Part shown: piece by piece, positions 18,625-28,276 of the stretch
How positions within the stretch are numbered: position 1 is the stretch's first letter
Layout of the letters: the number at the start of each line of letters is the position of its first letter
DNA from: Tolypothrix bouteillei VB521301
GTDB lineage: Bacteria > Cyanobacteriota > Cyanobacteriia > Cyanobacteriales > Nostocaceae
Direction: 5' to 3'
NCBI RefSeq assembly: GCF_000760695.4
Contig: NZ_JHEG04000001.1
Coordinates: 4,732,895 to 4,796,894, forward strand
DNA length: 64,000 nucleotides
Program-made: the position numbers and the translations under genes
The notes under the pieces: generated by a model
The model's input: only the letters and a program-made list of their open reading frames with translations
Told to the model about the DNA's origin: nothing
Database searches by the model: none

Positions 18625-21261
18625 TTAAGATAATAAAAACGCTTTAGCAGCAGCGCGAACAACGCGGTTACTATCTTCAGTAAGATACTGGCGGATGCGG
18701 GGAGGCGTGTTAGGATTTTGAGCGATCGCATACCGTTCGAGCCAGCAAGAAGAGCGAAAGTTCTTTGCTAAAAACGAGCTAGGAGCGAGTGGGTTCAGGA
18801 AAACAATCAAGCGAGTAAAAGAGAAAGATTTGGAAGATTGGGCATAACCTTGTAAAAATTTCCCTACACTTTTGGAACCTCGTTGAATGAGAGTTTTAAC
18901 GGCTGCTTGATGTACCTCGTTCCATTTCTTTTTACGGGCTAGTTGTTCGATAATGCTATCGGGAGTTTGGGGGTTCTGTGCAACAGCACGCAAAACTTCT
19001 TGAGTTTTGTCTTTGGCTAGCTGCTGTATCAACTCGATAGGCGTGTTCGGGTTTTGAGCAACACCAGCACGAACAATACTCGATCTATCTTTTGCTAACT
19101 GCTGTAAAAGGGGTGTAGAAGCGTTAGGGTGAAGGGCGAGGTTTTCGCGGATAAGTAACCATCGGCTTGTGGCTAGATTGGTAAGGATGTCTGATGGTGT
19201 TTCTGGGTTCTGCACGGTTTGCCACTGCTGTAAAATATTCCCTGGCTTATTACTATTTTGAGAAAAGTTTTGCTGGTAGCCCGCTATAGCTGCAAGTCTT
19301 GTATCTTTTTCCGTATCTTCTAGCAATTTTTCCAAAAGATTGACAGGAGTGTTAGGGTGTTTTGCAACTAGTGCGCGAAGTTGAGACTTAGGGTGTTTTG
19401 CCAGTTGCTTGAGAACATTTACAGGAGTGTTGGGATGTCGGGCAAGCGCTACTTTTATAGCACTATTATCAAGTGTGGCTGATTGTTCCAGAATGCTGCT
19501 GGGAAGATCGGAGTCTTGAATAATACGCTGGTAGAGATGAGCTAGGGCTTCTTTCTGAACTGCCGGATCGCGATCGTTAACGAGTTGTAGTAATATTGCA
19601 GCAGGAGTATTGGGATGCTGTGCTAACCATTGCCGATGTACGCCCTTTGCAAGATCTTCTAAAACAGGAGCAGGTGTACTTGGGTGACGGGCTATTATGA
19701 AGAGAACTCTGTCATCTTTTGTGTTTGCCAAGTTTTGTAAAATCTTACTAAGAAGCTCCGAATGCTCGGATGTTTGTTTAACTCTAAGAAGCACGGCATC
19801 TTTTACTTGTCCGCTCGTGTCTTTTGCTAAAATCTCTAAGGTAGAGAGCGGTGTATTCGGGTTGGATGCTACAGTTAGACGGACATTCCAGCACGGATCT
19901 TTTGCTAGCTTGGAAAGAGCTTTAACTGGGGTATCGGGATGACGCGCTACAGATTCTCGAACACCAGTGTTAGTATCCAACGCTAGTTTGTCCAAAACAC
20001 GAGCAGACATATCTTGAGCAAGGGATAAATTCTTTAAAATTGTCTGATGGCTATTTTGCTCGTTCCAATTGGGTATGGTTAACTTGGGTAAGTCAAGACG
20101 GGTTTGCCAATCTTTCTTCAGTGCGAGTTCTTGTAATATGTTTTTTGGTGTATTGGGATGAATGGCAACCCCTTTGCGAATTTGCATCCACTGACTTGTA
20201 GCAAGTTTTTCGAGAGTATCTGCTGAAGTCAAAGGATTTTTAATTGCTGCTTGTTGCAGTTGAAACTCTTGCAGGAGTGCCAAAGGTATTTTAGGGTTAC
20301 AAGCAACTGCTTCTCGAACAAGAGATTCATGATGTCCTACCAGTTCTTCCAGTACACTGATAGGAGTATTGGGATTTTCAGCTAAAGAAATCAGATCTTC
20401 GTTTCTCAAATAATTTTTATCCCCAAGGTCAGAATTTTTTGCTATCCGATGCAAAATGTCTTCGGGAGTACCAAGCTCAGAATTTTTTGCTATCTCAAGC
20501 AAAATGTGTTCGGGAGTATCGGAATCACCAACTAAAATCAGCCAAGTGTCTGGATGCAAAGCAGAAAGTAAATACTCCGGGATTGCTCCTATTTTCCATA
20601 ACACTGCCTCTTCCTCGGTTCCATCGCTCAAGGAAGAAGTTTGCATTGCTGTTAAAGCTGCTTCCTCCCATCCCTCGCTCATCTCACCTGCCCAATTAAC
20701 ATGAAGCAAAGCCGCTTCAGCTACACTAGAAAGATAGCTTCCATTAACAGCGTTTTCTTCGTCAGCTTTATATTTTTCAATCAGTTTTTCCAAAACACTT
20801 TTGGGTGTTTTGGCATTCGCAACCACAGCCAACAATGCTTCCCAATCGGAATAATTTGAATTATCTACGAATGTAACTAAATACTCTTCTGGTATTGCCT
20901 TTGCCTTGAGCAGACTGCATAAAGTTTCTGTTGGTATCTCTTTTAGTAAGTTCGGATTTTCCAGCATGAGCAACGAAAACACTGGATTACTCAAAACTTC
21001 TTCAGGAAATTCCTCTCCTAATTTCCACAAAACTTGAGTGGGCGTGTTGGGATTGCTAGCAACGCATTGAAGGGTTTTTTTATCAGAACTTGACCCTAAT
21101 TCCAACAAAAGTTGGGAGTCGGTATTTGGATTCTTTGCTACTAACCGCGCTAGTTCGGTATTCAACTTGGCTAATTCCAGCAATCGTGCAGCCGATGTGT
21201 TTTCACTGACTGCTTCTTGTTGAAGAACAGATTTTTCCAGAGAGTCGCGATCTTGATGCAT
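18625..21261 (-). CDS. LRV-repeat solenoid protein, long form (878 aa)
   Basis: Roughly twenty leucine-rich repeat variant units, for example VRAGVAQNPNTPIELIQQLA and VRESVARHPDTPVKALSKLA. The N-terminal cap (residues about 60-90) has EEFPEEVLSNPVFSLLMLEN. A divergent acidic insert at about 140-240 (EAALLHVNWAGEMSEGWEEA) recurs in the 1022-aa paralogue. The C-terminal cap is CWLERYAIAQNPNTP ... RVVRAAAKAFLLS. It has no signal peptide or membrane helix, so it is a cytoplasmic alpha solenoid. The characterised LRV protein of Azotobacter carries a 4Fe-4S cluster in an N-terminal Cys motif; I see no such cysteine cluster here. The role is unknown. It heads a two-gene unit with the short LRV gene. 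Confidence 0.88.
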   Translation of the reverse strand: MHQDRDSLEKSVLQQEAVSENTSAARLLELAKLNTELARLVAKNPNTDSQLLLELGSSSDKKTLQCVASNPNTPTQVLWKLGEEFPEEVLSNPVFSLLMLENPNLLKEIPTETLCSLLKAKAIPEEYLVTFVDNSNYSDWEALLAVVANAKTPKSVLEKLIEKYKADEENAVNGSYLSSVAEAALLHVNWAGEMSEGWEEAALTAMQTSSLSDGTEEEAVLWKIGAIPEYLLSALHPDTWLILVGDSDTPEHILLEIAKNSELGTPEDILHRIAKNSDLGDKNYLRNEDLISLAENPNTPISVLEELVGHHESLVREAVACNPKIPLALLQEFQLQQAAIKNPLTSADTLEKLATSQWMQIRKGVAIHPNTPKNILQELALKKDWQTRLDLPKLTIPNWNEQNSHQTILKNLSLAQDMSARVLDKLALDTNTGVRESVARHPDTPVKALSKLAKDPCWNVRLTVASNPNTPLSTLEILAKDTSGQVKDAVLLRVKQTSEHSELLSKILQNLANTKDDRVLFIIARHPSTPAPVLEDLAKGVHRQWLAQHPNTPAAILLQLVNDRDPAVQKEALAHLYQRIIQDSDLPSSILEQSATLDNSAIKVALARHPNTPVNVLKQLAKHPKSQLRALVAKHPNTPVNLLEKLLEDTEKDTRLAAIAGYQQNFSQNSNKPGNILQQWQTVQNPETPSDILTNLATSRWLLIRENLALHPNASTPLLQQLAKDRSSIVRAGVAQNPNTPIELIQQLAKDKTQEVLRAVAQNPQTPDSIIEQLARKKKWNEVHQAAVKTLIQRGSKSVGKFLQGYAQSSKSFSFTRLIVFLNPLAPSSFLAKNFRSSCWLERYAIAQNPNTPPRIRQYLTEDSNRVVRAAAKAFLLS

Positions 21262-21459
21262 AATAAAGTGATTGCAGGCAAATGATATTCCGTTTTAAGT
21301 ATTAATTATCACTTTTTATGCTGATTTTCACTTGTATTTCCACTTAAAATGCAGCATTGGTTATTGGTTACCAGTCAAGAGTTACGCGATTGTTGTACGA
21401 TCGCTTCTAATCTTGCGTGAATTCCTGCACCCATTAATAGAATTGATAGCAAAGACAAT

Positions 21460-21915
21460 ATGACAAAAGTGAATTGGTTAATTGAACGAAATATCTTTGA
21501 TTTTGAAGAACAATTTTTAGAGGAATTGATAAGACAAGGATACACCTACAAAGAAACAAAATATCTTCAATTTCATCCTAAAGAAGCTTATAAATACTTT
21601 ACCGAAAATGATTGTATTTTATTTAGAGGAACACTCAATTTAGGTCGAGATATCTTAAAGACTTCTTGGATTCCCGGAGCTTACATGGACGAAAAAAATC
21701 TTCGTTGTTCTACTTACTACACTTACTTTGGTCAATATTTACTCAACAACAAGTATTTCATGCTCTCCCTAGGAGAGTTGATCCGAAGGAGAGAAGAAAT
21801 TCTTGATTACTTTAACTCTAATGGTGACTTATTTATCAGACCTGACAGTAACATGAAGCCATTTCATGCTGGAGTTTTTAACCTTCAAATCTTAAGTACT
21901 ATGCTAAAAATATAG
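21460..21915 (+). pseudogene. Truncated ATP-grasp (R2K-clade-like) gene, N-terminal part only
   Basis: 151 aa starting MTKVNWLIERNIFDFEEQFL. The pattern (NDCILFRGTLNLGRDI, LRCSTYYTYFGQYLLNNKY, then GDLFIRPDSNMKPFHAGVF) matches the N-terminal half of ATP-grasp proteins of the R2K clade, which are about 250-300 aa with the ATP-binding core in the missing half. Similarity stops at GVFNL. The following bases belong to an unrelated coiled-coil frame, so the gene was cut by a deletion at about 21880. It is unlikely to be catalytic. The family assignment is from motif recall. Confidence 0.6.
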
Positions 21916-22268
21916 GTAATACAGTTAAGATAGCCGGACCTGTAATAGGGGCTGTTTTAGTTGGTGTTAACATTTTTGAAAAGATAGAAGAAGACAAAAA
22001 AGCTCAAGAATTATCCGATGCACGCCTCCAAATTACTAGCCAGTTTCAGGCAATAGCCAAAGACCTTGAAACTCAGGTTGAAGAACAAATTCAGCAGGTA
22101 AAAGAACATCTATATGGAGAGATTGAGAATAAAATTGTAGATATTCGTCAGAAGGAAGAAGAAGAAATTAGTTTCTCAAACAAATGGGTAGGAGAAATTG
22201 TAACATTGCGTCAAGATTTTTTTCAAATTCTTCAAGACATCAAACATTCTAACAGTGAAAGCTTTTAA
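21882..22268 (+). pseudogene. Orphan C-terminal coiled-coil fragment (LeoA/dynamin-like GTPase tail?)
   Basis: A frame of 128 codons with no start codon of any kind, offset from the preceding truncated gene. It reads YYAKNIGNTVKIAGPVIGAV, then a long coiled coil (about 80 residues rich in Glu, Gln and Lys), and ends in IKHSNSESF before a stop at 22266-22268. A glycine-rich amphipathic segment followed by a coiled coil resembles, from memory, the tail of bacterial LeoA-type dynamin-like GTPases; this is a weak assignment. No start and an abrupt left boundary show that it is the remnant of a larger gene that lost its 5' part. Confidence 0.45.
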
Positions 22269-22435
22269 ATTTCTTCTGTACCTCTTTTTAACTTCTGTTT
22301 TTGTTCTTCAACATCGAATTGCCTTTCAGATGATTGTGTTGCGCGTCTAGCCAGTTGGAATTGGGCATAGCTTAAATTTACATCCTTAACACTAGGTTGG
22401 GGGATCTGCAACGCCTGGAATTCCCAAAATACCAT
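22265..22435 (-). CDS. Possible small ORF or gene remnant, 56 aa
   Basis: The minus strand carries a 56-codon frame from ATG at 22435 (MVFWEFQALQIPQPSVKDVN) to TAA at 22265. It is rich in Gln, Arg and Glu in the second half and looks like a helical C-terminus rather than random sequence. It overlaps the end of the orphan coiled-coil fragment by 4 bases in the convergent direction. There is no ribosome binding site. I do not recognise a family. It may be the tail of a gene lost in the same rearrangements. Confidence 0.3.
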   Translation of the reverse strand: MVFWEFQALQIPQPSVKDVNLSYAQFQLARRATQSSERQFDVEEQKQKLKRGTEEI

Positions 22436-22878
22436 TGAGTTGCGTAAGTTATGTTACGAAAAATCCTTATGGATAAACGAAAATAATTACACTAGCATTT
22501 ATGCTTAGAAAAGTTCGCGTTTAACGTTGTCCAAGAGAATAAGGGATTGAACCAGTTCTTCTATTTGGAAATTAATCTATGATGGCATCATCACAGAGAA
22601 GGAGGAAGAAGTACTCGACTAGCGAGAGATCGCTACTTTTACCTAAAATGGGTAAAGGATATCTGAGGTGGGCGTAGCGATCGCTGAAAGATAGAGTTTT
22701 GTTTGTTAGGCTTGAGCAGAAGATTTAAAATTTTAATTAATAATCTCTATGCGTCACTCCAATATATCAACTCTTTATCCTTGTTCACAATTAGTCTGAG
22801 ACAAGACAAAAGTTTATCAATAAATAACAGCGAATTAAATTCATCTAGTACAATTTATTGATATTTATAGCTAAATCA
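22436..22878. other. Intergenic region upstream of the kinase operon
   Basis: About 440 bases of AT-rich sequence with an AGAAGGAGGAAGAAG purine stretch near 22600 and two GCGATCGC-type sites at about 22680. It has no ORF with a ribosome binding site and no recognised RNA. The promoter of the kinase-receiver-MBL operon must lie in its right part. A -10-like TATCAATAAATAA region is visible at about 22815, but I cannot fix it. Confidence 0.35.
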
Positions 22879-24942
22879 ATGATGCATTTTAAGTTTTCAC
22901 CAAAAATTCTACAAAGGCTGGGAGAAGAACTCGTTCCGAATCCAGACCAAGGAATCATCGAATTGGTTAAGAACTCTTATGATGCTGATGCTACTGAATG
23001 CACAGTAGAACTTATCAAAACTAGCGCTATAGGTGGCTCGATTATTATTTCAGATAACGGTTTTGGTATGGATAAAGATGCCATTAGTGAGGGATGGCTG
23101 GTGCTAGGTCGCTCGAAAAAAGCTATCCGTGAAGTTACTCAATTAGGTCGCTTACCTGTAGGTAATAAAGGATTAGGTAGGTTAGCGGCTCTACAGATGG
23201 GTTCTCAGGTACTTTTGAAAACTAGACCTAAAGATGAACCAGGAGTTGAATATTCTCTAACGATTAATTGGAATGATTTTCAGGAAGCTGATGTCGTAGA
23301 AGATGTTTCATTTGATGTCCTAAAAAGTAGTACAGATAAAAAGTATGGGACTGACATTATAGTTAGAAATCTTAAAAATATATTCACTAAGCGTGACATC
23401 CAAAGACTAGCTAGAGAGCTTTTATTGTTAGCAGAGCCGTTTGATAATCAGGCTGGTTTCCGTATTCAACTTATTGCTCCAGAATTTTCTGAGATTGAAC
23501 AACAAGTTAATAATACTTACTTTAGTGATGCTGAATATCATTTGAAAGCTTATATAAATGAAGACGGGATTGCTGAAGCAAGTCTGTTAGACTGGCAGGG
23601 AAACGTAATTTTTCGTGCATTGCATAGCGAGCTTTCTCAAAAAACTTCTGAAGCTCCTTACAAAACACCTCCAACAGAGTTTGAATTGTGGGTATTCTTG
23701 CTAAATCCTCAAAGTTTTTCAGCGAGAAAAACTTCTGTCTCTGTCAAGCAAGTTAGAGAATGGCTTGCTCAAGCAGGGAATGTTCATCTATACCATCAAG
23801 GGCTGCGGGTAAAACCTTATGGCGATCCAGATGATGATTGGTTGAACTTAAATTATTCACGAGCGAGGAATCCAGAGGTACGTCCTTCAACAAAAACGGT
23901 TATTGGTAGAGTGATTGTTAATGACCCTAGCGATATGTTAATTCAGAAAACCGATCGGCTTGGTTTCATTGAAAATGAAGCTTTTTTAGAGTTAAAACGT
24001 TTCGCAATTGATGTGTTAGAGTGGATGGCTAAAGAAAGACTTAAAGTTACTGAAACGCAAAGAGAAAGAGTTAAGAAACAAATTCCTCGTGATATTACAG
24101 AAGCTAAAGCAAAAATTGAAGAAGTTATTGAAGCAAAAGTTCCTCAAGAATCTCGCCCTATAGTCCTAAAAGCTGTTGAGCAATATGAAGTTATAACAGA
24201 ACGTGAAACCAAGATATTACGTGAAGACCTTCAGCTTTATCGCAGTCTTGCTACAGCAGGAACAACTGCAGCAGTTTTCGCTCATGAATCTGGCAAACCA
24301 GTGACTTTAATTGAAAAAATAGCTAAGAGAATAGAAAAAAAGGGTAAAGAAATTTTGGGAGAAAAATATCAAACTTACTTAGGAGATCCGGTTGAGATTC
24401 TTTATAAAGTAAGTCAATCATTACTACGCTTTTCTAATTTTCCACTGCATCTGTTGAAACGAGAAAAACGCCGTGCAGGTGTTGTCTATATTCACAATGT
24501 AATTGACGATATGATTGCACTTTTTGAACCTTTTTTTGATGAAGGCAAAATTGAAATTATCAAAGAGACAATTAATACAAATCCTTGTATTTATGGAAGC
24601 ACTGCTTTGTTAGAAGCAATTATTACAAATCTTTTAACAAACGCTATAAATGCTTTTAACGTTACGGGTGGACGTATAGAAGGACGAAAAATAGTTATTA
24701 GAACTGAAATTGAAGGCAGTCATTTAAAAATTAAAGTTTTGGATAATGGTTCGGGAATTCATAACATAAAATTAGACGAAATTTGGCTGCCTGGTAAAAC
24801 AACTAGAGAAGGTGGTACAGGTTTGGGATTGACAATTGTTAGAGATTCTGTAACCGATCTGGGAGGAATGGTACAAGCAATTCCAAAAGGTGAATTAGGT
24901 GGAGCAGAATTTATTGTAGAATTAACACTTGTTGGAGAGTAA
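22879..24942 (+). CDS. Double-GHKL sensor histidine kinase (Hsp90-like ATPase N-terminus)
   Basis: 687 aa from the ATG at 22879; an upstream TTG at 22858 would add 7 residues. The N-terminal HATPase_c_3/Hsp90-like domain has ELVKNSYDADA (N box), SDNGFGMDKDAI (G1) and LPVGNKGLGRLAAL (G2/lid). A middle region to about residue 400 resembles the Hsp90/MutL transducer part, followed by a coiled coil (about 390-450). The H-box-like AAVFAHESGKPVTLIEKI has histidine at about residue 469, and a second, classical HATPase_c domain follows (ITNLLTNAINAFN, LDNGSGIH, GGTGLGLTIVRDSV). There is no membrane segment, so it is a cytoplasmic sensor. It is followed after 5 bases by a receiver gene and then an MBL gene: one operon. 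Confidence 0.88.
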   Translation: MMHFKFSPKILQRLGEELVPNPDQGIIELVKNSYDADATECTVELIKTSAIGGSIIISDNGFGMDKDAISEGWLVLGRSKKAIREVTQLGRLPVGNKGLGRLAALQMGSQVLLKTRPKDEPGVEYSLTINWNDFQEADVVEDVSFDVLKSSTDKKYGTDIIVRNLKNIFTKRDIQRLARELLLLAEPFDNQAGFRIQLIAPEFSEIEQQVNNTYFSDAEYHLKAYINEDGIAEASLLDWQGNVIFRALHSELSQKTSEAPYKTPPTEFELWVFLLNPQSFSARKTSVSVKQVREWLAQAGNVHLYHQGLRVKPYGDPDDDWLNLNYSRARNPEVRPSTKTVIGRVIVNDPSDMLIQKTDRLGFIENEAFLELKRFAIDVLEWMAKERLKVTETQRERVKKQIPRDITEAKAKIEEVIEAKVPQESRPIVLKAVEQYEVITERETKILREDLQLYRSLATAGTTAAVFAHESGKPVTLIEKIAKRIEKKGKEILGEKYQTYLGDPVEILYKVSQSLLRFSNFPLHLLKREKRRAGVVYIHNVIDDMIALFEPFFDEGKIEIIKETINTNPCIYGSTALLEAIITNLLTNAINAFNVTGGRIEGRKIVIRTEIEGSHLKIKVLDNGSGIHNIKLDEIWLPGKTTREGGTGLGLTIVRDSVTDLGGMVQAIPKGELGGAEFIVELTLVGE

Positions 24943-24947
24943 ATTTT

Positions 24948-25649
24948 ATGATTGTAACACAAGCTTTACATGAAAAAATAATAGCTATAGTTGATGATGA
25001 CACCACACAGGCTAAAGCAACAGTATGGGAAATAGAGGACGCAGGTTATAAACCATTTTTATTAGATAATGGAAATTTTCACAATGTCAATGACTTGGTA
25101 TCTCTTATTAGAGAAAATGCTCAAGGTGCCGTGTGCGATCACCGATTGAGTAATTCGGGATTTGCTAATTTTTATGGAGCAGAATTAGTTGCGGCTTTAT
25201 ATGACATAAAATTTCCATCAATATTGATAACACAATACACAGAGATGGATACATCTTTTTCGATTAGAAAATGGAGACATAAAATCCCAGTACTACTTAG
25301 TCGAAAAGAAGCCAATGCTTCAAGGATTGCTAAGGGAATAGAAGATTGTACCTCAGAACTTTCTGGGAAAGTACCAAGTACCAGAAAACCTCGTAGAACG
25401 ATAGTTAGGATTGCTAATATTGATGAAGAATCTAATGAACCTGTTGTAGATGCATTTGTTCCTAGTTGGAATCCCTATACGGCTGTTCGTTTTCCAGCTT
25501 CTCTGATTCCAGAGAATATTAGAGTTGCATTAAAACCAGATATGCGTTTATTTGCTTATGTAAACACAGGAGCAGAAAAACCTGATGATCTGTATTTTGA
25601 AAAATTTGAATTAGCACCTGAACCAGATGAAGATGATGGACTCACCTGA
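24948..25649 (+). CDS. Receiver-domain protein with novel C-terminal domain
   Basis: 233 aa. Residues about 10-125 form a CheY-like receiver: acidic triad IVDDD (residues 16-18), predicted phospho-acceptor Asp64 in GAVCDHRLS, Thr95 in ILITQYTE, and a lysine near residue 120 after PVLL. The C-terminal part (about 145-225) is beta-rich (RTIVRIANIDEES, AVRFPASLIPENI, RLFAYVNTGAEKP) and matches no DNA-binding output domain that I recognise, so it is not a usual transcription factor. The acidic end (PEPDEDDG) overlaps the MBL start. It is the presumed partner of the upstream kinase. Confidence 0.8.
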   Translation: MIVTQALHEKIIAIVDDDTTQAKATVWEIEDAGYKPFLLDNGNFHNVNDLVSLIRENAQGAVCDHRLSNSGFANFYGAELVAALYDIKFPSILITQYTEMDTSFSIRKWRHKIPVLLSRKEANASRIAKGIEDCTSELSGKVPSTRKPRRTIVRIANIDEESNEPVVDAFVPSWNPYTAVRFPASLIPENIRVALKPDMRLFAYVNTGAEKPDDLYFEKFELAPEPDEDDGLT

Positions 25650-26652
25650 ACTAATTATTTTAGATGTTGGACATGGAAATTGTGCGTTAATCAGAGATGC
25701 AAATGATGTAATTGTTATTGACTGTCCCCCAGGGGGTACGTTGGTAGAAACTCTTGAGCATCTATCTATTACAGAAATTTTACATATCCTCATTTCCCAT
25801 TCTGATGCAGATCATATTGGAGGGATAATTGACTTACTCTCAAATAAAGATATCAAAGTTCACAACGTACATATAAACCCTGATGCAATTAAGAACAGTG
25901 CAATTTGGAAGGATGTACGTTATTCTTTACAAGATGCTCGCAAACGAGGAACTAAAGTTTCATCAGAATTAACAACAACAAAAACGGGGATTTTGAACAT
26001 TGGTTCAGTCAATATAGAAGTCCTTGCACCCACACCTGAATTAAATTTAAGTGGTGCTGGAGGAACTGATTTACAAGGACGGCGATTAACTTCTAACTCA
26101 ATATCAGCCGTTATCGGCATAGTTCACGATTCTCACAGAGTGGCCATACTAGCAGCGGATATTGATAGTGTAGGATTTGACAATTTGATTCAAGATCAAA
26201 AGACTTTGAGCGCTGACATCCTTGTTTTTCCTCATCATGGTGGAAGACCAGGACGTGGAAATGCTAAAAAATTTGCCGAGCAAATTTGTACTTTTATCAA
26301 ACCAAAGTTCATCATATTCTCCATCGATCGCAATCGTTTTAATAATCCCCGTATAGAAATAGTAGAAGGTATTATTTCTTCAGTTCCAAATGTTCATATT
26401 TTATGCACTCAACTATCTCAACAATGTGCGGCTAGTCTTCCTAGTTCAAAGCCCACACATTTAAATAAACTTCCTGCTAGAGGGCTTAGCGGTAATAGCT
26501 GTTGTGGAGGAACTGTTACTATTAAAATAGATGGTCGCAGGACAACTTATGCTGAGATGACTTTACATAAAGAATTTATTGTTAATCAAGTAACTAGCCC
26601 AATATGTCGCAAGTTGTCATCTATAGTTAAACAGGATAATACAACTATTTAA
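25627..26652 (+). CDS. MBL-fold metallo-hydrolase (ComEC-like beta-lactamase fold)
   Basis: 341 aa. It opens ELIILDVGHGNCALIRDAND, then the metal motif ISHSDADHIGGI (H-x-D-x-D-H at residues 58-63). A further aspartate lies in LAADIDSVGF and the histidine pair in LVFPHHGGRPG. This is the layout of the stand-alone ComEC/Rec2-type MBL subgroup, which includes nucleases and phosphodiesterases. The C-terminus has several cysteines (ILCTQLSQQC, GNSCCGGTV). It overlaps the receiver gene by up to 23 bases (ATG codons at 25627, 25633 and 25636), which implies translational coupling. No signal peptide. It is likely the effector of the operon; the substrate is unknown. Confidence 0.85.
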   Translation: MKMMDSPELIILDVGHGNCALIRDANDVIVIDCPPGGTLVETLEHLSITEILHILISHSDADHIGGIIDLLSNKDIKVHNVHINPDAIKNSAIWKDVRYSLQDARKRGTKVSSELTTTKTGILNIGSVNIEVLAPTPELNLSGAGGTDLQGRRLTSNSISAVIGIVHDSHRVAILAADIDSVGFDNLIQDQKTLSADILVFPHHGGRPGRGNAKKFAEQICTFIKPKFIIFSIDRNRFNNPRIEIVEGIISSVPNVHILCTQLSQQCAASLPSSKPTHLNKLPARGLSGNSCCGGTVTIKIDGRRTTYAEMTLHKEFIVNQVTSPICRKLSSIVKQDNTTI

Positions 26653-26670
26653 TTAAAATATCCGTATGTG

Positions 26671-26706
26671 AAAGCTCCGAAAATGATTATGGTTTCGAGC
26701 TTTTTT
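26671..26706 (+). terminator. Rho-independent terminator of the kinase-receiver-MBL operon
   Basis: AAAGCTCCGAAA pairs with TTTCGAGCTTT (one bulged C) around a 10-base loop, followed by a T run (26701-26706). It stands 18 bases after the MBL stop. Confidence 0.8.
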
Positions 26707-26777
26707 ATTTAAAGCTGTTGAAATTGCTGAAAAAATTGAGACGGCTCCCTTGTCGTTAGAAGATTACCTATGGGCTT

Positions 26778-26798
26778 AGGGTGGGCAATGCCCACCCT
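26778..26798. repeat. AGGGTGGGC palindrome
   Basis: AGGGTGGGCAATGCCCACCCT, a perfect 9-bp inverted repeat with a 3-base loop. The same unit is at 31361 (as a terminator) and, degenerate, at 50911. It marks a dispersed palindromic repeat family. Confidence 0.8.
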
Positions 26799-26924
26799 AC
26801 AAGAAATTTTGCAATCAACATGGAAAAACAGGAGGTGATTGAGTACAATTTGTGACACCTTTCTTCACCCCCCATTTTATTTAAACTTAACAAGTAGTAC
26901 GCGTCATCCAAGTGGATGAAGTCG

Positions 26925-27242
26925 TTAAATTAACGTATTCAAATGTTGTATCAATTGTGGTGCTTGTACGACACCTTCAATCCGATCCACGGGCTGACCT
27001 TGTTTAAACACCATCAGTGTTGGTAAAGCTTCAATCCGATACTCTGTTGCCAGCTGGGGATATTTTTCAGTATCAATTTTGACAACTCTAATCCGCCCTT
27101 GGAGTTGGGCGTTGACTTGCTCTAGAATCGGGCTCATCATGTGACAAGGACCGCACCAGTCAGCGTAAAAATCCACTAAGACAGGAACATCAGAGCCAGA
27201 TAGCATCTCTTCAAAGCTGTTGAATTGCTTTTTGGTAGTCAT
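26925..27242 (-). CDS. trxA: Thioredoxin
   Basis: 105 aa with the classical thioredoxin fold: VPVLVDFYADWCGPCHMMSP with the redox pair CGPC, KIDTEKYPQLATEYRIEALP with the cis-proline (ALPT), and MVFKQGQPVDRIEG. It reduces disulfides of target enzymes in the cytoplasm using ferredoxin or NADPH via thioredoxin reductase. Length and motifs are those of m-type or closely related thioredoxins. It is monocistronic, on the minus strand and divergent from fabG. It marks the right border of the accessory island. Confidence 0.95.
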   Translation of the reverse strand: MTTKKQFNSFEEMLSGSDVPVLVDFYADWCGPCHMMSPILEQVNAQLQGRIRVVKIDTEKYPQLATEYRIEALPTLMVFKQGQPVDRIEGVVQAPQLIQHLNTLI

Positions 27243-27360
27243 GTAATACCCACCAATTTTTTATAGTTTGATTTTTCAATGGTAATCTCTGCTAGCAGTT
27301 ATCCGCCGAGTCTCAACGATTGTTTTTATTCTTGCACTCAGATAGCCCTATTATGTATAG

Positions 27361-28149
<789 letters not shown>

Positions 28150-28154
28150 AAAAA

Positions 28155-28275
28155 ATTATGAATTATGAATTATGAATGCTGAATGATAAGTATACAATTC
28201 ATATTTCATAAATTATGAATGCTGAATGATAAGTATAAAATTCATAATTCATAATTCATACTTCATAATTCATAC
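28155..28275. repeat. STRR heptanucleotide array
   Basis: Heptamers such as ATTATGA, ATGCTGA and ATGATAA, followed by the complementary ATTCATA / ATTCATC types, so the block folds back on itself. It lies between the convergent fabG and glycosyltransferase genes and may serve both as a transcription barrier. Confidence 0.8.
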
Positions 28276-28276
28276 T

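Noticed and set aside
22858..26652. Calling the operon a Detocs system outright
   Set aside because: The kinase has a different N-terminal domain, only one receiver gene is present, and the effector is an MBL enzyme rather than a nucleosidase fused to a receiver. Only the logic is similar.
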